Source: Jaltomata sinuosa
Lineage: Eukaryota > Streptophyta > Magnoliopsida > Solanales > Solanaceae
Length of the DNA: 64,000 nucleotides
Assembly: GCA_003996215.1 (NCBI GenBank)
Contig: QJPP01000458.1
Span: 1-64,000 of the forward strand
Direction of reading: 5' to 3'
A program made the position numbers and the translations under genes. Shown one piece after another: positions 11,575 to 23,112 of the stretch. The first letter of the stretch is position 1, and every line of letters begins with the position of its first letter. The notes beneath the pieces were generated by a model. It did not search any database. It saw only the letters and a list, made by a program, of their open reading frames with translations, and was not told the DNA's origin.

Positions 11575-13029
11575 TGTCACGACCTAAACCATCGTGAGTG
11601 GCACCCACCCAACCCCCGAATGAGCGAACCAATAGAGTTCAACCCTTATCCTAGACTAACAGCCTAAAACCAGTAGCAAAAAGTAAACTAGCAGTTCAAA
11701 TCAGCAAAGAACTGTATCATTAAAATTATCCTGCGGAAAATCCCCCTAGAAACTGAAAGTCATCGTACCAAACACGACCAATACTAGAGTACTGGGATGC
11801 AACCCAAAAACTTAAAACAGTAAAGAGATCGTCTAAGCCCAAAACAATTGGGCTATAACTTAAAAGATAAGCATCAAAGCGGCTTGGTCGAACGGCTCAC
11901 CCTTGATATCTTGGAATAGTCCGGCCTACAGGTGAGGTCATGCATCAACCTCCAGAAGATTTCCTGTACTCATAACAAAAACAAGCAATTGTAGTATCAG
12001 TACACAACCACTGTGTACTGGTAGGATCATCAGCCAGTTTCCAAATAATGGTGTATAAGCAGTACAACAAATCAAGTAATTAGTAAGGAAGACATGCAAT
12101 CAGTCAACAGACCCTAAGCTACAAGTCTCTACCTAGCGTGTTCCCGCATGAAATCCATCTCTTACAACTCTAAACCACCATCATATACCAATAATTATAC
12201 CTTTCCGTCTAGCCCGGACCCAACCTGGGATCCCCTCTAAACAACACCTAAGTGTCAATGAACAACCCGGCCTAATCCAAGACCCAATTAACAATTATAA
12301 CCAAAATTCCTCGGTCACTCAAGGACCAACAAAACCAGTATCATATTTCAGTAAAACAGCCCGGTCCACTCATGGAACCAATAACTGTCAATGTAATACA
12401 ATAATAATAATGCAAAGATGCAGTAAAATAAACCCGTACAAGGTGAGGTACCCGAGCCAACCATTAGTTTTCCGTACCAGGCATGGTACCTAAGCCAACC
12501 ATTTGTTATACCCGTACCAGGCGTGGTACCTGAGCCAACCGAATGTCAATAATCCACAGTCAATAGATGAACAAACAACTTGTAAACCAACAAGCAACAC
12601 ACCTTTCAATTCACAGACTGTAAAACAGAACCCTTAGACATTCTACATAATTCCTCTAAGTAATGTAATTCATACAAGCACTTAGATAAGAGTACAAACA
12701 TATACCACATTCATAGTAATCATAAGTCATCACCTAACTCAAAATGATCCAAGCTCTACTCAACCCGAGCTTTCCCGTGTTCTGGATTCGTTTCTCATTC
12801 TTGGTCTAAAATAACATACAAGTACATGAAATTAACAAACAAGGTCTGCACATTACCCGAATTACACCAAATCTCATAACCCCAGGCCACCCATGATCAT
12901 TCCACCCATTTTCCTGGCTTTCCCACCATTAATTTCCCTAGTTCTATCATTTTCACGAATAAAAATAGAGAATTTAACAACCTATGATCATTATATTTTA
13001 CTTTTAACAATACCCAAGAACTTTCATAT
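11575..13029 (-). repeat. 5' LTR of family A copy 1, truncated
   Basis: From the terminal TGTCACGACC at 11575 rightward it matches 4193-5650 nearly base for base (same text 'ggcacccac', 'aacccccgaatgagcg', and three GGTACC...TGGTAC-type boxes at about 12435-12535). The match stops at about 13029, after 'aagaactttcat'. The missing part would hold the palindrome cluster and the LTR start. What follows is unrelated AT-rich DNA, so a deletion or other insertion ended it. Confidence 0.88.
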
Positions 13030-14390
13030 TGAAATGTCCATTTTTAGCCAATTTGAAAGGATTGATAATCAAAGCAACCTTTAAACTTATTTGAAAATTT
13101 GATTAATATGTAAAAAATAGTTTTTACGACATTCAAGAATTCTTTTGATCCTAAATTAGCACATATATGGAAAAGAAAGCATTCTTAATTTAAGTAATCT
13201 ATTTTTAGGTAAAGACATAAAGTCCCATTTTCCTCCAATTTTTAACAAAATACAATAAGTTAAGAGATCTTGGATAAAACAAATTTCAAGAAGTTAAAGA
13301 AAGATAAAATTAAAATAACACTTAGGGGGATCTATTTAGATTAATTAAGTTAAAAGTTAGTTAATTACAAATAATAACATGGATAAATTACAAGTAAAAT
13401 AAGAGAAGAGTGGAGATTTGGGTCCCTTTTGGCCCATTGCAGAAGCTGTCCAGATCTAGACATTAATTTTTATGGACTTTAGTCCATTTTCGTCCATGTA
13501 TATCAGTTGCATATCAACAACTGCTTGCGTCTCCTGTATATGCATTGTATATCAAAAAAATATAATGTATATCAGTGTATAACACCTGTATATTTGCTTT
13601 CCTTTCTCATATCTTTCATGCATATCAATGTATACCCTTGTATACTTGTTGCTTTCCGTGTATCTTCTCTGTATTCTTAGTATACCAGCCCATTTGGGCT
13701 TCTACTTTGAACATGACTCGAGTGGTAATGGGCTTAGCCCATCAGAAATGCAAATGTGAGAGTCCAAATGGACTCAACTGAGGGAATTCATAAAAGAAAG
13801 GATCAATTACCAATTCCAAACATTAATATTGTTATAGGCTTAAAAGAAAATCAAACACCAAAGTCGCAAACATTTAATGACACATAGCAGTTCATTTAAC
13901 CAAAGGCAACTAATTCATGAGTTCTTTATCAACCTGATTTTATAACGAATTTGATCGTCAAAGAGATAAAAAGATAAGAAATTCATGGATTTCTATAGAC
14001 GAGCTGAACATTGGATTAATCAAGGAAGTTGGACGATAAAAAAAATAGAGACATCATTGATCCTTCACCAAAGACATAGACTGTCCTCAACTTCACAATG
14101 GTAGAAGAATAGTAACTGAGAAAGGAAAGGAGGAGAAAAATAGTCACAAATGAGCTCCTATGGTAACAAGATAATGTTAGATTTCAAGCTTCCCTTCCTA
14201 CGAGTTGCAAACTAGAATAAAACTTATGCCTTGGACTGGATAGGCAAATTAGAATAATCATATAATGACTTGTTCAGTCGTTATTAAAAATACCTCGTTG
14301 TGAGTTACGGAATCTTTTCAAATACGCTCTTGAATTAAATTGGGGTGACACGATGAAATTTTTTAGAATATAATATTTTTCTCGGGATGA
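13030..14390. other. AT-rich non-coding DNA
   Basis: About 1.36 kb of AT-rich sequence with no convincing coding potential. 13490-13670 contains repeated short words of the type 'tgtatatca' and 'tgtatac', a weak degenerate simple repeat. The text resembles decayed LTR or intergenic DNA, but I recognise no family. Confidence 0.4.
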
Positions 14391-15581
14391 TGTCATCCCT
14401 CTATAGCGGTCGATAGGTCGCTATAGCAGGGTGACGGGACCAGAAAATAATTTTTTATATTCTCTTTTCTTCTGTTCAGTTGTAAAAAGGATGAGATTTT
14501 CTCTAAAAGCCCTCCAAGGGTCACCTCATGGCCTGGGAGTAATGGAGAGGAGGGACTCCGCATTAATGAGGTAAAACCCATGAAGTTTATGCTAATTTCA
14601 CGCTAGGATTTGCCTTCACGGAGCCAAAGTTCGCGTCCAGACCTCTGTAGCAGCTGCTTGGCATCCAGGTAGGCTGGATTTTACTGAGTAGTTTAGACCT
14701 GGGTTAAAAAACATGAACATAATATAGATTGACGGAGATTGCATGTTTAGGCCTTCGGGCACGGTGTTTGACTGGATAAAACATATTGAACATTGCTATT
14801 TGGGGTGAGAAGTTACTGTTATGAGTAATGTTGATCCTATGCTTGATTGTTCTTGTTTAAGTTACGATTGTTAATCCTAGATAATTAGATTATAGGTGGG
14901 TCCTCGAACTAGTATTAATTTAATGGTAAATTGGGTGGAGAATTGTTGGTTGTTGTAATGATGAAGTCTTCCTAATTATGTGTTACCCTATAATTGTTCA
15001 CCCCTGGATAATTGGCTAATGGAAAAGACCTTGAACCTAGGAATGACTTGATTGTAGGGGTTTGTAGATATAGCAGAATCCCCGATCTTGGATTTAATAT
15101 TAAGGGGACGGGATTAATGAATGGAATTATATTGTTGAACTAAGGTTAGATTCCATTGGGGTGAATGTGCACCCTTAAAATGAGTATTTGAATCTAAGGA
15201 ATATGGCTTGATATGCTTACTTAATTTAGTTGGGGGGTTGGTCTTCAGACACGATGTAATTGATGAACTCAATGAATCATATCTTCTTGTGAATTGGTGT
15301 GTTAAAGAAAGATTGTTGTTTACATAAAATGAATAACTCAAGTTGACCAAGTGTTTGGTGCTTATCTATTGTTGTAAATATATTCTTAAGGAAGGTAATG
15401 TTTAAATTATATCCTAAGAGTTAATCACATATAATGAGGTTATGTTAAAGGTTTGTTGGATGTACAAGTATGACTGCTAATTTCTCATTGTTGTTGTGAT
15501 TATTGTGATATTTGTTATTATTGTAAGATGTACCGGTATTTGGATATCTTCACAAGATTGGTTGATAGTATTCATTAGCTT

Positions 15582-15780
15582 GCTCGGGTACCATATCTGG
15601 TATAATTTTTATGATTCATTGTATAGTTAGCTCGGGTACCATGCTTAGTATATGTTCATTATATGGTTGGCTCGGGTACCACGGCTGGTACATTTTTTAT
15701 GATTCATTGCATGATTAGCTCGGGTACCACGCCTGGTACAGGTTCATTGCATGGTTGGCTCAGGTACCACGCCTGGTACA
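15582..15780 (+). repeat. Alternating 48/40-bp tandem array with GGTACC motif
   Basis: Five copies of gctcgggtacc...tggtac start at 15582, 15630, 15670, 15718 and 15758, so the spacing alternates 48, 40, 48, 40. The motif is a near palindrome, GGTACC-acgcc-TGGTAC. Three copies at about 40-bp spacing occur in the A LTR at 22126-22230, and similar ones on the minus strand near 5060-5155 and 12435-12535. Confidence 0.8.
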
Positions 15781-15810
15781 GGTTACATGTTATTTATATG
15801 TGTTGCTTGC

Positions 15811-16150
15811 TTGAGTGAACCAGACTTATCTGTTATCTGATATTCTTACATATTAGTTTTTTGAGTGAACCGGGCTTATTTGTTACCTGATGTTCTTGCA
15901 TATTGGCTCCTTGAGTGAACCGGGCTTATGTGTTACCTGATATTCTTATATGTTGGTTCCTTGAGTGAACCGTGCTTATCTATTACCTGATATTCTTGCA
16001 TGTTGGTTCCTTCAGTGAACCGGGCTTATCTGTTACCTGATATTCTTATATGTTAGTTCCCTGAGTGAACTATACTTATCGGTCTTATGGTCTATATGTT
16101 AGTTCCTTGAGTGAACCAGGTTGACTGTTTTACCTGACTATGTGTTTATC
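15811..16150 (+). repeat. 50-bp tandem array, six to seven copies
   Basis: Units beginning ttgagtgaac start at 15811, 15861, 15911, 15961, 16011 and 16061 (exact 50-bp period), with a last shorter step to 16106. The unit contains 'cgggcttatctgttacctga'. A single related phrase ('gtccttgagtgaccggg') exists in the A LTR near 22335, so the array is an amplified LTR motif. Confidence 0.85.
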
Positions 16151-16319
16151 TTCTAAGGGTGGGTACGTTTTGCATCTGGAACACCTGAAGTTACCATAGT
16201 TGTTGTCTTTAGAGATCCTAAAGAGATCCGACTTAATTGCGTGATGTGACACAATTCTATGCTATCTATTACCTGTGCAGTGGGTATATGGTGTAGGTCA
16301 TGAAGAAAGAGTTTATGGT

Positions 16320-17050
16320 AGAACCTATTGCGGCTTATGGAATGATTAGATCGGAAAGATGTTATATCCCCAAATATCTAGTTAATGATACATATAAGAA
16401 GAAAGCATAAAAGACCAATTACTGAAGGAGTAGTTGAGGAGTTCTGGAGAAGGATGCAATCAAAAGAATATTTGATCATGAAGCACTTAGAGAAAACTAC
16501 TGCTCAAATCTCTATTTACGCATTTCTCATGAACTCTCAATATCACAGACAGGGTTTGCTCAAGGTCCTTAATAATGCCTTCATGCCTATAGGCGCGAGT
16601 GTGGAAAATTTGATTGCCATTGTAAGACGAGTTATAAAAGGTCACCGTATTTGTTTTGGTGACAATGAGCTACCTTTTGAAGGGTTAATTCACAACAAGG
16701 CCTTGCACGTCACCGTCAAATGTCAAGAAAAGATCATGAATAGGGTTTTAATTAATGATGGATTAGGTCTGAATATTTGCCCACTATTCACACTAACCCA
16801 GTTAGATTATGATCTGGGTAAAAATCGTCAAAGCAAGATCAACCTGAGTGCCTTTGATGGGGGTCAGAAGGACACTATTAAAGAGGTCAACTTGTATATC
16901 CAGATGGGACCTGCTGAGTTTCATTTTGAGTTTCAAGTAATAGATATCACCACCAGCTACAACTTACTCCTCAAGAGGCTGTGGATCTATGTGGCTAGTG
17001 CTGTGTCATCAACCCTGCACCAAATGGTAAAGTTCTGAGAGGAAGTGATT
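16320..17050 (+). pseudogene. Tat-lineage gypsy: protease region
   Basis: A 217-codon open stretch (16385-17038), opened by an upstream frameshift. It reads as the gag-end and protease segment of a Tat-type Ty3/gypsy polyprotein: EEFWRRMQSKEYLIMKHLEK, then LMNSQYHRQGLLKVLNNAF, then the protease NDGLGLNICP and the second box TSYNLLLKRLWI. The family norm near the active site is D-D/N-G-S-G; here it is NDGLG, so the copy may have been catalytically weak or dead. No gag capsid or PBS is visible upstream. Assignment rests on recognising the family wording; the reading frame is intact only for this domain. Confidence 0.8.
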
Positions 17051-17990
17051 TTTATACCGTGGAAATTGTGAATGCTACAGGAGAAGTATTTTGCTTTGCA
17101 GGTGCCAATTATGCCGATTTACAAAATACTCGCCATTACTATGCTGAGAAATGGTTTTGAACTTGGGTTAAACTTGGGTAAAAATTCTAATAGCATTATC
17201 AAGATGCTAAGAATCTCAGGGCAGCTATCAAAGCATGGGTTAGGATATGTGCTCGAAGAAGCAAAGCAAAAACCGAGGAGAAGGTTTATTCAGGATTGTC
17301 GAAGCCATTACCTAACCTATATCAGTCATTTCTTGTACGAGGTGGTTCCACAAGCAACGGTCTGGGAGATGGAATAGGGGATCTATTTAATGAATGTGAT
17401 GTTGTACTGGAAGAGATCCCTGAAGCAACAAAAATTAGGAAAGCCAGGCAAGGCGAAGAGTTACAGAACTGGACTTGTACTTCTCTCATGAATCCCCGAT
17501 CATTTGGATAGACAAAAACTTTATTTTTATTCAAAATTGGCGATGGTCCAGATGAGGCTCGCGGCCCACTCTTTATGTTTCAATTTACTTGTACTATTTT
17601 TACTACTTTCCAAAAGGCGTAAACTCGCACTCATGCAAGTCATGGCCAGAGTTTGTAAATATTTCCTGATTTTAATGGAAAACCTTCCTTATTGTGAAAA
17701 CCCTTGCTATTCTGATTAAGTTTTCTTGTTATTATCAAACTTATTTTGTGTATGATTTCAGTAATAATAATTTAAAACTTGCTATTGTCATGTTGCGTCA
17801 AGAGCTTAATGAAAAAGCTGAGATAGATGACGATGAAGAGACTATAGTCCCTGAGTAGTTAATAGAAGAATTAAAAGATTTTAAAATTCGGGAAAGATCC
17901 AATCTAGAGGAGACCGAGGTAGTCAATCTAGGAGATGACGAAGAGGTCAAAGAAACCAGAATCAATGTGCACGTGTCAGAAGCGTTGAAG
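17051..17990 (+). pseudogene. Tat-lineage gypsy: PR-RT linker, heavily broken
   Basis: Frames change repeatedly. Recognisable pieces are a short stretch ending NLYQSFLVRGGSTSNGLGDG (17296-17370), which corresponds to the linker before RT in Tat elements, and an acidic stretch around 17810-17960 with VINLGDEE-like text in the plus frame. A T-rich patch at 17520-17770 contains many stops. No catalytic box is expected here. Confidence 0.6.
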
Positions 17991-18900
17991 CAAGAGTTCA
18001 TTAAATTACCTAGAGAGTACATTGACATATTTGTCTGGTCCTACTATGACATGCTAGGGCTGAGTACAGACATTATCTCCCACAAGTTGCCCATTAATCC
18101 AAAATTTAGTCTAGTAAAGCAAAAGACTCAGAAGTTCAACCCAGATTTGAGTCTGAGAATCAAGGAAGAAGTTATCAAATAGATCCAATATGGAGTGGTA
18201 GAGGTCATAAAATATCCAACTTGGTTAGCCAACATTGTCCCAGTGCCAATGAAGGATGAAAAAATCAGAATCTGTGTTGACTATAGAGACCTGAATAAAG
18301 CATGTCCTACAGAAAATTTTCCATTGCCCAATATCCATATCGTCATTGACAATTGTGCAAAGCATGAGATGCAATCATTCATGGATTAATTTGTCAGGTA
18401 TCACCAGATCCTAATGGATGAGTAAGATATGGAGAAAACAACCTTCATTATGCCTTGAGGTGTTTATCTTTATCGGGTAATGTCTTTTGGTCTTAAGAAT
18501 GCATGTGCCACATACATGAGAGCCATGATGGCTATATTTTATGACATGATTCACAAAGAGATAGAAGTATATGTGGATGATGTAATTATCAAATCCTGCA
18601 AGAGTTTGGATCACTTGACTCATTTAAGGTAGTTCTTTGATTGACTATGAAAGTACAACCTGAAGCAAAACCCCGCCAAGTGTACTTTCAGAGTGCTAAC
18701 AGGCAAGTTATTAGGCTTCATAGTAAGTAGAAGGGGCATTGATCTCGACCTTTTTAAAGTTAAGGCTCGATCTAGGATTTCCCCCCTCCAAAGACCAAGA
18801 AAGAAGTCAAGAGCTTCCTGAGAAGATTGGATTACATCAGCCGGTTCATAGACCAATCAACGATTATTTGTGAACCCATCTTCAAGATGTTGAAGAAAGA
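17991..18900 (+). pseudogene. Tat-lineage gypsy: reverse transcriptase
   Basis: RT boxes appear in order: YPTWLANIVPVPMKDEKIRI (about 18207), CVDYRDLNKACPTENFPLPN (about 18272-18335), DNCAKHEMQSFMD, then after a stop the F-G-L-K-N-A type box near 18490, and the catalytic YVDD at 18570-18581 followed by VIIKS. The thumb region with LNPAKC-like text follows at about 18660-18690. Stops interrupt at 18181, 18387, 18425 and 18458 and frames shift after 18640. The RT makes cDNA from element RNA; this copy cannot. The wording is the Tat type, distinct from families A and C. Confidence 0.85.
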
Positions 18901-19425
18901 TGCACCGACCAACTGGACCAAGGAGTGTCAGCAAGCCTTTGACCATTCTAAGATCTATCTATCTAGTCCATTGGTATTGGTTCCTCTAAAATAGGGAGCC
19001 CTTTATTGCTTTATTTATCAATCTCAGATAATGCATTTGGATGTGTCCTAGGGTAACACGATGAAAGTGGAAGAAGGAACAGAGAATTTATTACTTGAGC
19101 AGGAAATTCACTCTATACGAGGCTCGTTACACTCTATAAGAAAAGACCCACTCTACTTTAACCTTCTTTTCCCAAAAGCTGAGACATTATTTGTCATCCT
19201 ATATGACATATGTCATTTCCAGAATGGACCCTTTAAAGTACATATTTTCAGAAGGCCATGCCTACGGAGAAATTGGCTAAGTGGCAAAGGCTGCTATGTA
19301 AGTTCGACATCATAAATGTGACTCAGAAAGTGATCTAGGGACAATCCCTAGCAGATCATTTAGCAGAAAATCTAGTCGATGAAGAGTATGAGCCACTCCA
19401 AACCTATTTTCCAGATGAAGAGATC
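18901..19425 (+). pseudogene. Tat-lineage gypsy: RNase H, decayed
   Basis: Continues from RT: the TNWTKECQQAFD-like segment (about 18912-18945) and 'SSPLVLVP'-like text mark the connection to RNase H. After frameshifts the stretch 19061-19315 and the following ADHLAENLVDEEYEPL-like text (about 19350-19400) mark the end of the domain. It has been diverged enough that catalytic residues cannot be placed with confidence. Confidence 0.7.
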
Positions 19426-19790
19426 TTGTTTGTAGAAGAGGATATTGAAGAAGCATACCTTCGGTGGATATTATTATTTGATGGAGCAGTCAATTTTAAA
19501 GGCTCAGATATTAGAGAAGTCTTGGTATCCAAAACCAGTCAGCATTACCCAGTAACAACCAAATTCCATTTTCCATGCACTAACAACATAGATGAATATG
19601 AAGCTTGTATTCCCGATATCAGATTGGCCATTATTATTAACATTCAAGAACTATTAGTCATTGGTGATTTTGCTTTGCTAATCCATCAAGTCCAAGGCGA
19701 ATGGGGTGTGATGAACTTCAAGATTGTGTCCTATGTGGATTGGTACAAAGTCTATGGAAGAGGTTTATAAAGATCAAATTCCAGCATATT
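19426..19790 (+). pseudogene. Tat-lineage gypsy: second, archaeal-type RNase H (aRNH)
   Basis: A 114-codon open stretch beginning at an acidic leader. It contains FDGAVNFKGSDI (about 19480-19515), corresponding to the DGA(S/A)-type first box of the additional RNase H that defines Tat/Ogre-type elements, then FPCTNNIDEYEACI (about 19577-19612) with the family's E-Y-E-A box and LLVIGDFALLIHQVQGEWGV (about 19652-19710), where the third acidic residue is in the G-D pair. The first Asp, the Glu and the later Asp are all present. Duplicate RNase H domains are a known Tat trait, so this supports lineage assignment more than any other part of the remnant. Confidence 0.82.
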
Positions 19791-20875
19791 TGAAGGATTC
19801 AAAATGTGTTTGCCGATGCCTTGACAACCATATCCTATACGATTCAACATCCAGACCAAAATTACATCGATCATTGGAGATAAGTCTAAAAGAGCAATTT
19901 GTGCATTATGCACAAGTCAAGGTAGAACCAGATGGTAAGCCATGGTATTTTGACATAAGGAGGTATCTAAAAGTTGGGGTCTATACAGAAGACGGGACCA
20001 CCAACCAAAAGAAGACAATCCACAAAATGGCTAACAACTTCTTTTTTAACGGGGAAGTCTTTTATAAGAGAACTCTAGATTTGGAATTTATGAGATGTAT
20101 GGATTATGTCAAAGCTATGAAGCTACTAGAAGAAGTACATGCTGAAGTATGTGGACCTCATATGAATGGGTTACCTTAGCTAAGAAGATCCTGAGATTCA
20201 GATATTTCTGGATGACTACAGAAAATGATTGTAGTAAGTTCGTGCAGAAGTGCCACAAGTGCCAGGTTCACAGAGATTTGATTTGAGTTCCCCCTAGAGA
20301 GCTTCATGCTATGAGTTCACCTTGTCCATTTATAGCCTGGGGCATAGATGCAATTGGTCTAATAGAGTCGTCTGCCTCTAATAGATACGGATTCATTTTG
20401 GTTGCTATAGACTATTTCACCAAGTGGGTGGAAGCTGCTTCTTACAATTCTGTAACCAAGAAGATTGTAGCTGATTTTGTGAAGAACGATTTGATTTGTC
20501 AATTAGGGATTCTCGAGTCAATTATCACAAATAATAAAGTGAATCTAAATTCACTTGATGAAGGAGATATGTGAGCAATTCAAGATCACCCATCGGAATT
20601 CAACCGCATACCGTCCTTAGAGGAATGGTTCTTAGAAGCTGCCAACAAGAATATCAAGAAGATCTTGAAGAAAATGGTCGATAGCCACTGATCATAGAAT
20701 GAGATGTTGCCTTATGCTTTATTAGGATACCAGACAATTATCAGAACTTCGATTGTACCAACTCTCTATATGTTGGTTTATGATATAGAAGCGGTGATAC
20801 CTGCTAAAATTGAGATACCCTACCTAAGGATCATATAAGAAGCTGAGCTAAGTAATAAAGAATGGGTTCATGCAA
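19791..20875 (+). pseudogene. Tat-lineage gypsy: integrase, cut by family A copy 2
   Basis: The pre-integrase part contains VEPDGKPWYFDIRRYLKVGV (about 19921-19980) and MANNFFFNGEVFYKRTLDLE, then the zinc-binding H...H...C-x-x-C text ending KCHKCQVH (about 20250-20272). The core begins WGIDAIGLIE with the first catalytic Asp (about 20340), and FTKWVEAASYN follows. The second Asp position reads ITNNK, with an N in place of the usual D. The segment around 20590-20640 holds the third-Glu region in a shifted frame. Coding text continues to 'aatgggttcatgcaa' at 20875, and the A LTR starts at 20876. The 3' end of this element is not found elsewhere in the window. Confidence 0.82.
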
Positions 20876-23090
20876 TGTAATGACCGGGTTCGTCATTATG
20901 GGTAGTCCAATCGTGCCAAGTTTTAGAGTTAGAAAACTCTGGGTTTAGGAGTTTGAAATTCTGGGATAGGCTAGCCTCGGCCGGTTTTGGGGTGAGGTGG
21001 AGTCTAGGCAAATTCGGGTAAGGATTGGTTTAGGTGTCTTGTGTTAAGCTAGTTTTCCATGTATCCAAGACATAAAGGAGTATGGGGGACTTTTTGGAAT
21101 CGAATTTAGGTAAGTAGAACTCCCAAAATTGCGTTTGATGTGAAGGGGTTGTTTCAGGTCATCGGGGGAAGCAAGTGTGTTGTAAAATGGCCAAAACTGG
21201 GACATTTCTAGATATTCTATCCGTGATGAGCGCAACGGTCCACGGTAGCAACCTCCACTATAGCGATGGAAAATACCGCTATAGCGGTGGTCAAGGCAGT
21301 CAACACTGCTTAAGACCGCTATAGCGGAAGTCGTCCACTATAGCAGGACCGCTATAGCAGAGCGGGGACCACTATAGCGGGTCGATAGGATTTTAATGCA
21401 GAAACATTCCCCAAAATATTTAGTTTTCACAACTTCATTTTGGGAGAAGGGATAGGCAATTCCAGGCAATTTTCCTCCTTTTTCCTTCGATTTTCTTCCC
21501 TAAGGTAAGGTTTCTACTCCCCAATCTTTGTACTACATTTCCTATGCGGTAGAATTGCTAGGAGGGAACTTGGGGGAAGGTTGGAATAACCTAAGAATGG
21601 TAGAATCCAGGGAAGGAAGGGGATTCAAAGCATGAACATTCTTGGGTATTGTTAGAAGTAAGATATTATGATCGTAGGTCGTTAAATTCTCTATCTGTAT
21701 CCGTAAAAATGATATAACTAGGGAAATTAATGGTGGAAAGGCCCAGTAAAAGAGTGGAATGATCATGGGTGGCCTGGGATTTAGGGATTTGGTGTAATCC
21801 GTGTAATTTGCATGCCTTGTTTGTTAATATCATGTACTTGTGTGTTATTTTAGACCAAGAATGAAAAAGAAATCCAGAACATGGGAAAGCTCGGGTTGAA
21901 TAGAGCTTGGATCATTTCAAGGTAGGTGATGGCTTACGATTTTTATGAATGTTGTATATTCTTGTACTCATGTCTAAGTGTTTGTATGAATTGCATTGCT
22001 TAGAGGAGTTGTGTAGAATGTCTAAGATTCTTGTTTTACAGTCTGTGTGTTGAATGGTGTGTTTACTTGTTGGCTTACAAGTTGGTTGTTCATATATTTG
22101 ACTGTGGATTATTGATATTTGGTTGGCTCGGGTACCACGCCTGGTACGGAAATACTAACGGTTGTCTCGGGTACCAAGCCTGGTACGAAAATACTAACAG
22201 TTGGCTTGGGTACCACGCCTGGTATGGGTTTACTTTTACTGCATCATTACATTCGTATTGTTGTGTTGCATTGACTGATATTGGTTCTGTGAGTGGACTG
22301 GGTTGTTTATCAAAATGTGTTACTTATTTGGTGGTCCTTGAGTGACCGGGAATTCCTGTTATATCATTGAGTTGGTCTTGGATTAGGCTAGGTTGTTCAT
22401 TGACACTTAGGTGTTTTTTAGAGGGGATCCCAGGGTGGGTCCGGGCTAGACGGAAAGGTATGAGTTATGGCCATGTGATGGTGGTTTAGAGTATAAGAGG
22501 TGGTTTTCATGTGAGCACAGGCTAAGTAGAGACTTGTAGTCTAGGTGTGCCTCTTAATATTGTTGCATGTCTTCCATACTATCTACTTGATATTGTTGTA
22601 CTGTTTATACACTGTTTATTTGGAAACTGGTTGATAATCCTACCAGTACACAATGATGGTGTACTGATACTGCACTTGTTTTTTCTTTTGGTTAGTAAAG
22701 GAAATATTCCAGCGGCTGAGACGCGACCTCATCTATAGCACTAACGATTTCTGACTTCAAGGGTGAGCTGCTCGATCAAGCTACCTTGGATCTATCTTTA
22801 GAGTTTTAGCCCACTTGATTCGGGCTTAAAACTACTTCGTATTTTCTTATTTTGGGGTTGCATCCCCGTACTCTAGATGTTGGTAGTAATGTTTGGTACT
22901 GCGACTTTCAGTTTCTAGGAGGGATTTTCAGCAGGATAATGTTAATGTTATAGCTCTTTGCTTCTTAAATTGCTAGTTTACTTTCTGTTTGCTGGTTTTA
23001 GGTTGTTAGTCTAGGCAAGGGGTTGAACTTTATTGGTTCGCTCATCCGGGGGTTGGGTGGGTGCCACTCACGAAGGTCTGGGTCGTGACA
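20876..23090 (+). repeat. 5' LTR of family A copy 2, full length
   Basis: 2,215 bases from TGTAATGACCGGG to GGGTCGTGACA, with TG...CA termini. Contents: perfect palindromes CCGCTATAGCGG at 21276-21287 and 21316-21327 (40 bp apart), relatives to 21375, then GGTACC...TGGTAC boxes at 22126, 22164 and 22204. The inverse complement agrees with 4193-6402. The five bases before it, 'tgcaa' (20871-20875), are the likely left target-site copy; the right copy has been lost. Confidence 0.93.
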
Positions 23091-23094
23091 CAGA

Positions 23095-23112
23095 TGGTAT
23101 CAGAGCCCTAGG
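23095..23112 (+). other. Primer binding site (initiator Met-tRNA type)
   Basis: TGGTATCAGAGCCCTAGG, four bases after the LTR end, is the classic plant site complementary to initiator Met-tRNA. Confidence 0.92.

Larger units (their letters stand above)
4193..13029 (-). mobile_element. Gypsy family A retrotransposon, copy 1 (minus strand)
   Basis: A nearly complete Ty3/gypsy chromovirus-like element read right to left: 5' LTR (11575-13029, truncated), PBS (11553-11570), gag, protease, reverse transcriptase, RNase H, integrase, chromodomain-like tail, 3' LTR (4193-6402). It has the same plan and very similar proteins as the plus-strand copy at 20876-28880. It is inserted in or next to the copia LTR. 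Right-hand LTR homology stops at about 13029, so about 750 bases of the 5' LTR are gone. All reading frames carry stops and frameshifts; the copy is not autonomous. Confidence 0.9.
14391..16320 (+). repeat. LTR-like region with ordered tandem arrays, upstream of the Tat remnant
   Basis: Non-coding. Near 14398 a 'ctatagcgg...cgctatagcagg' pair recalls the palindrome cluster of family A LTRs. 14650-14800 is similar to the 261-bp spacer 35323-35583 (shared text such as 'taggcc', then 'tggataaaa'). 15582-15780 and 15811-16150 carry the tandem arrays listed separately, and the GGTACC motif is shared with A LTRs. I infer a diverged LTR of a gypsy element, but neither an LTR edge nor a PBS is clear before the Tat coding remnant, so the link to it is unproven. 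Confidence 0.45.

Noticed and set aside
15582..16150. CRISPR-like array because of regular spacing
   Set aside because: Units are tandem copies without unique spacers, no cas genes exist, and context is plant retroelement DNA.
16320..20875. Endogenous pararetrovirus as an explanation for the degraded RT
   Set aside because: An integrase and a second RNase H are present in Tat order, and no movement-protein or coat-protein text is seen, so it is a Ty3/gypsy element.
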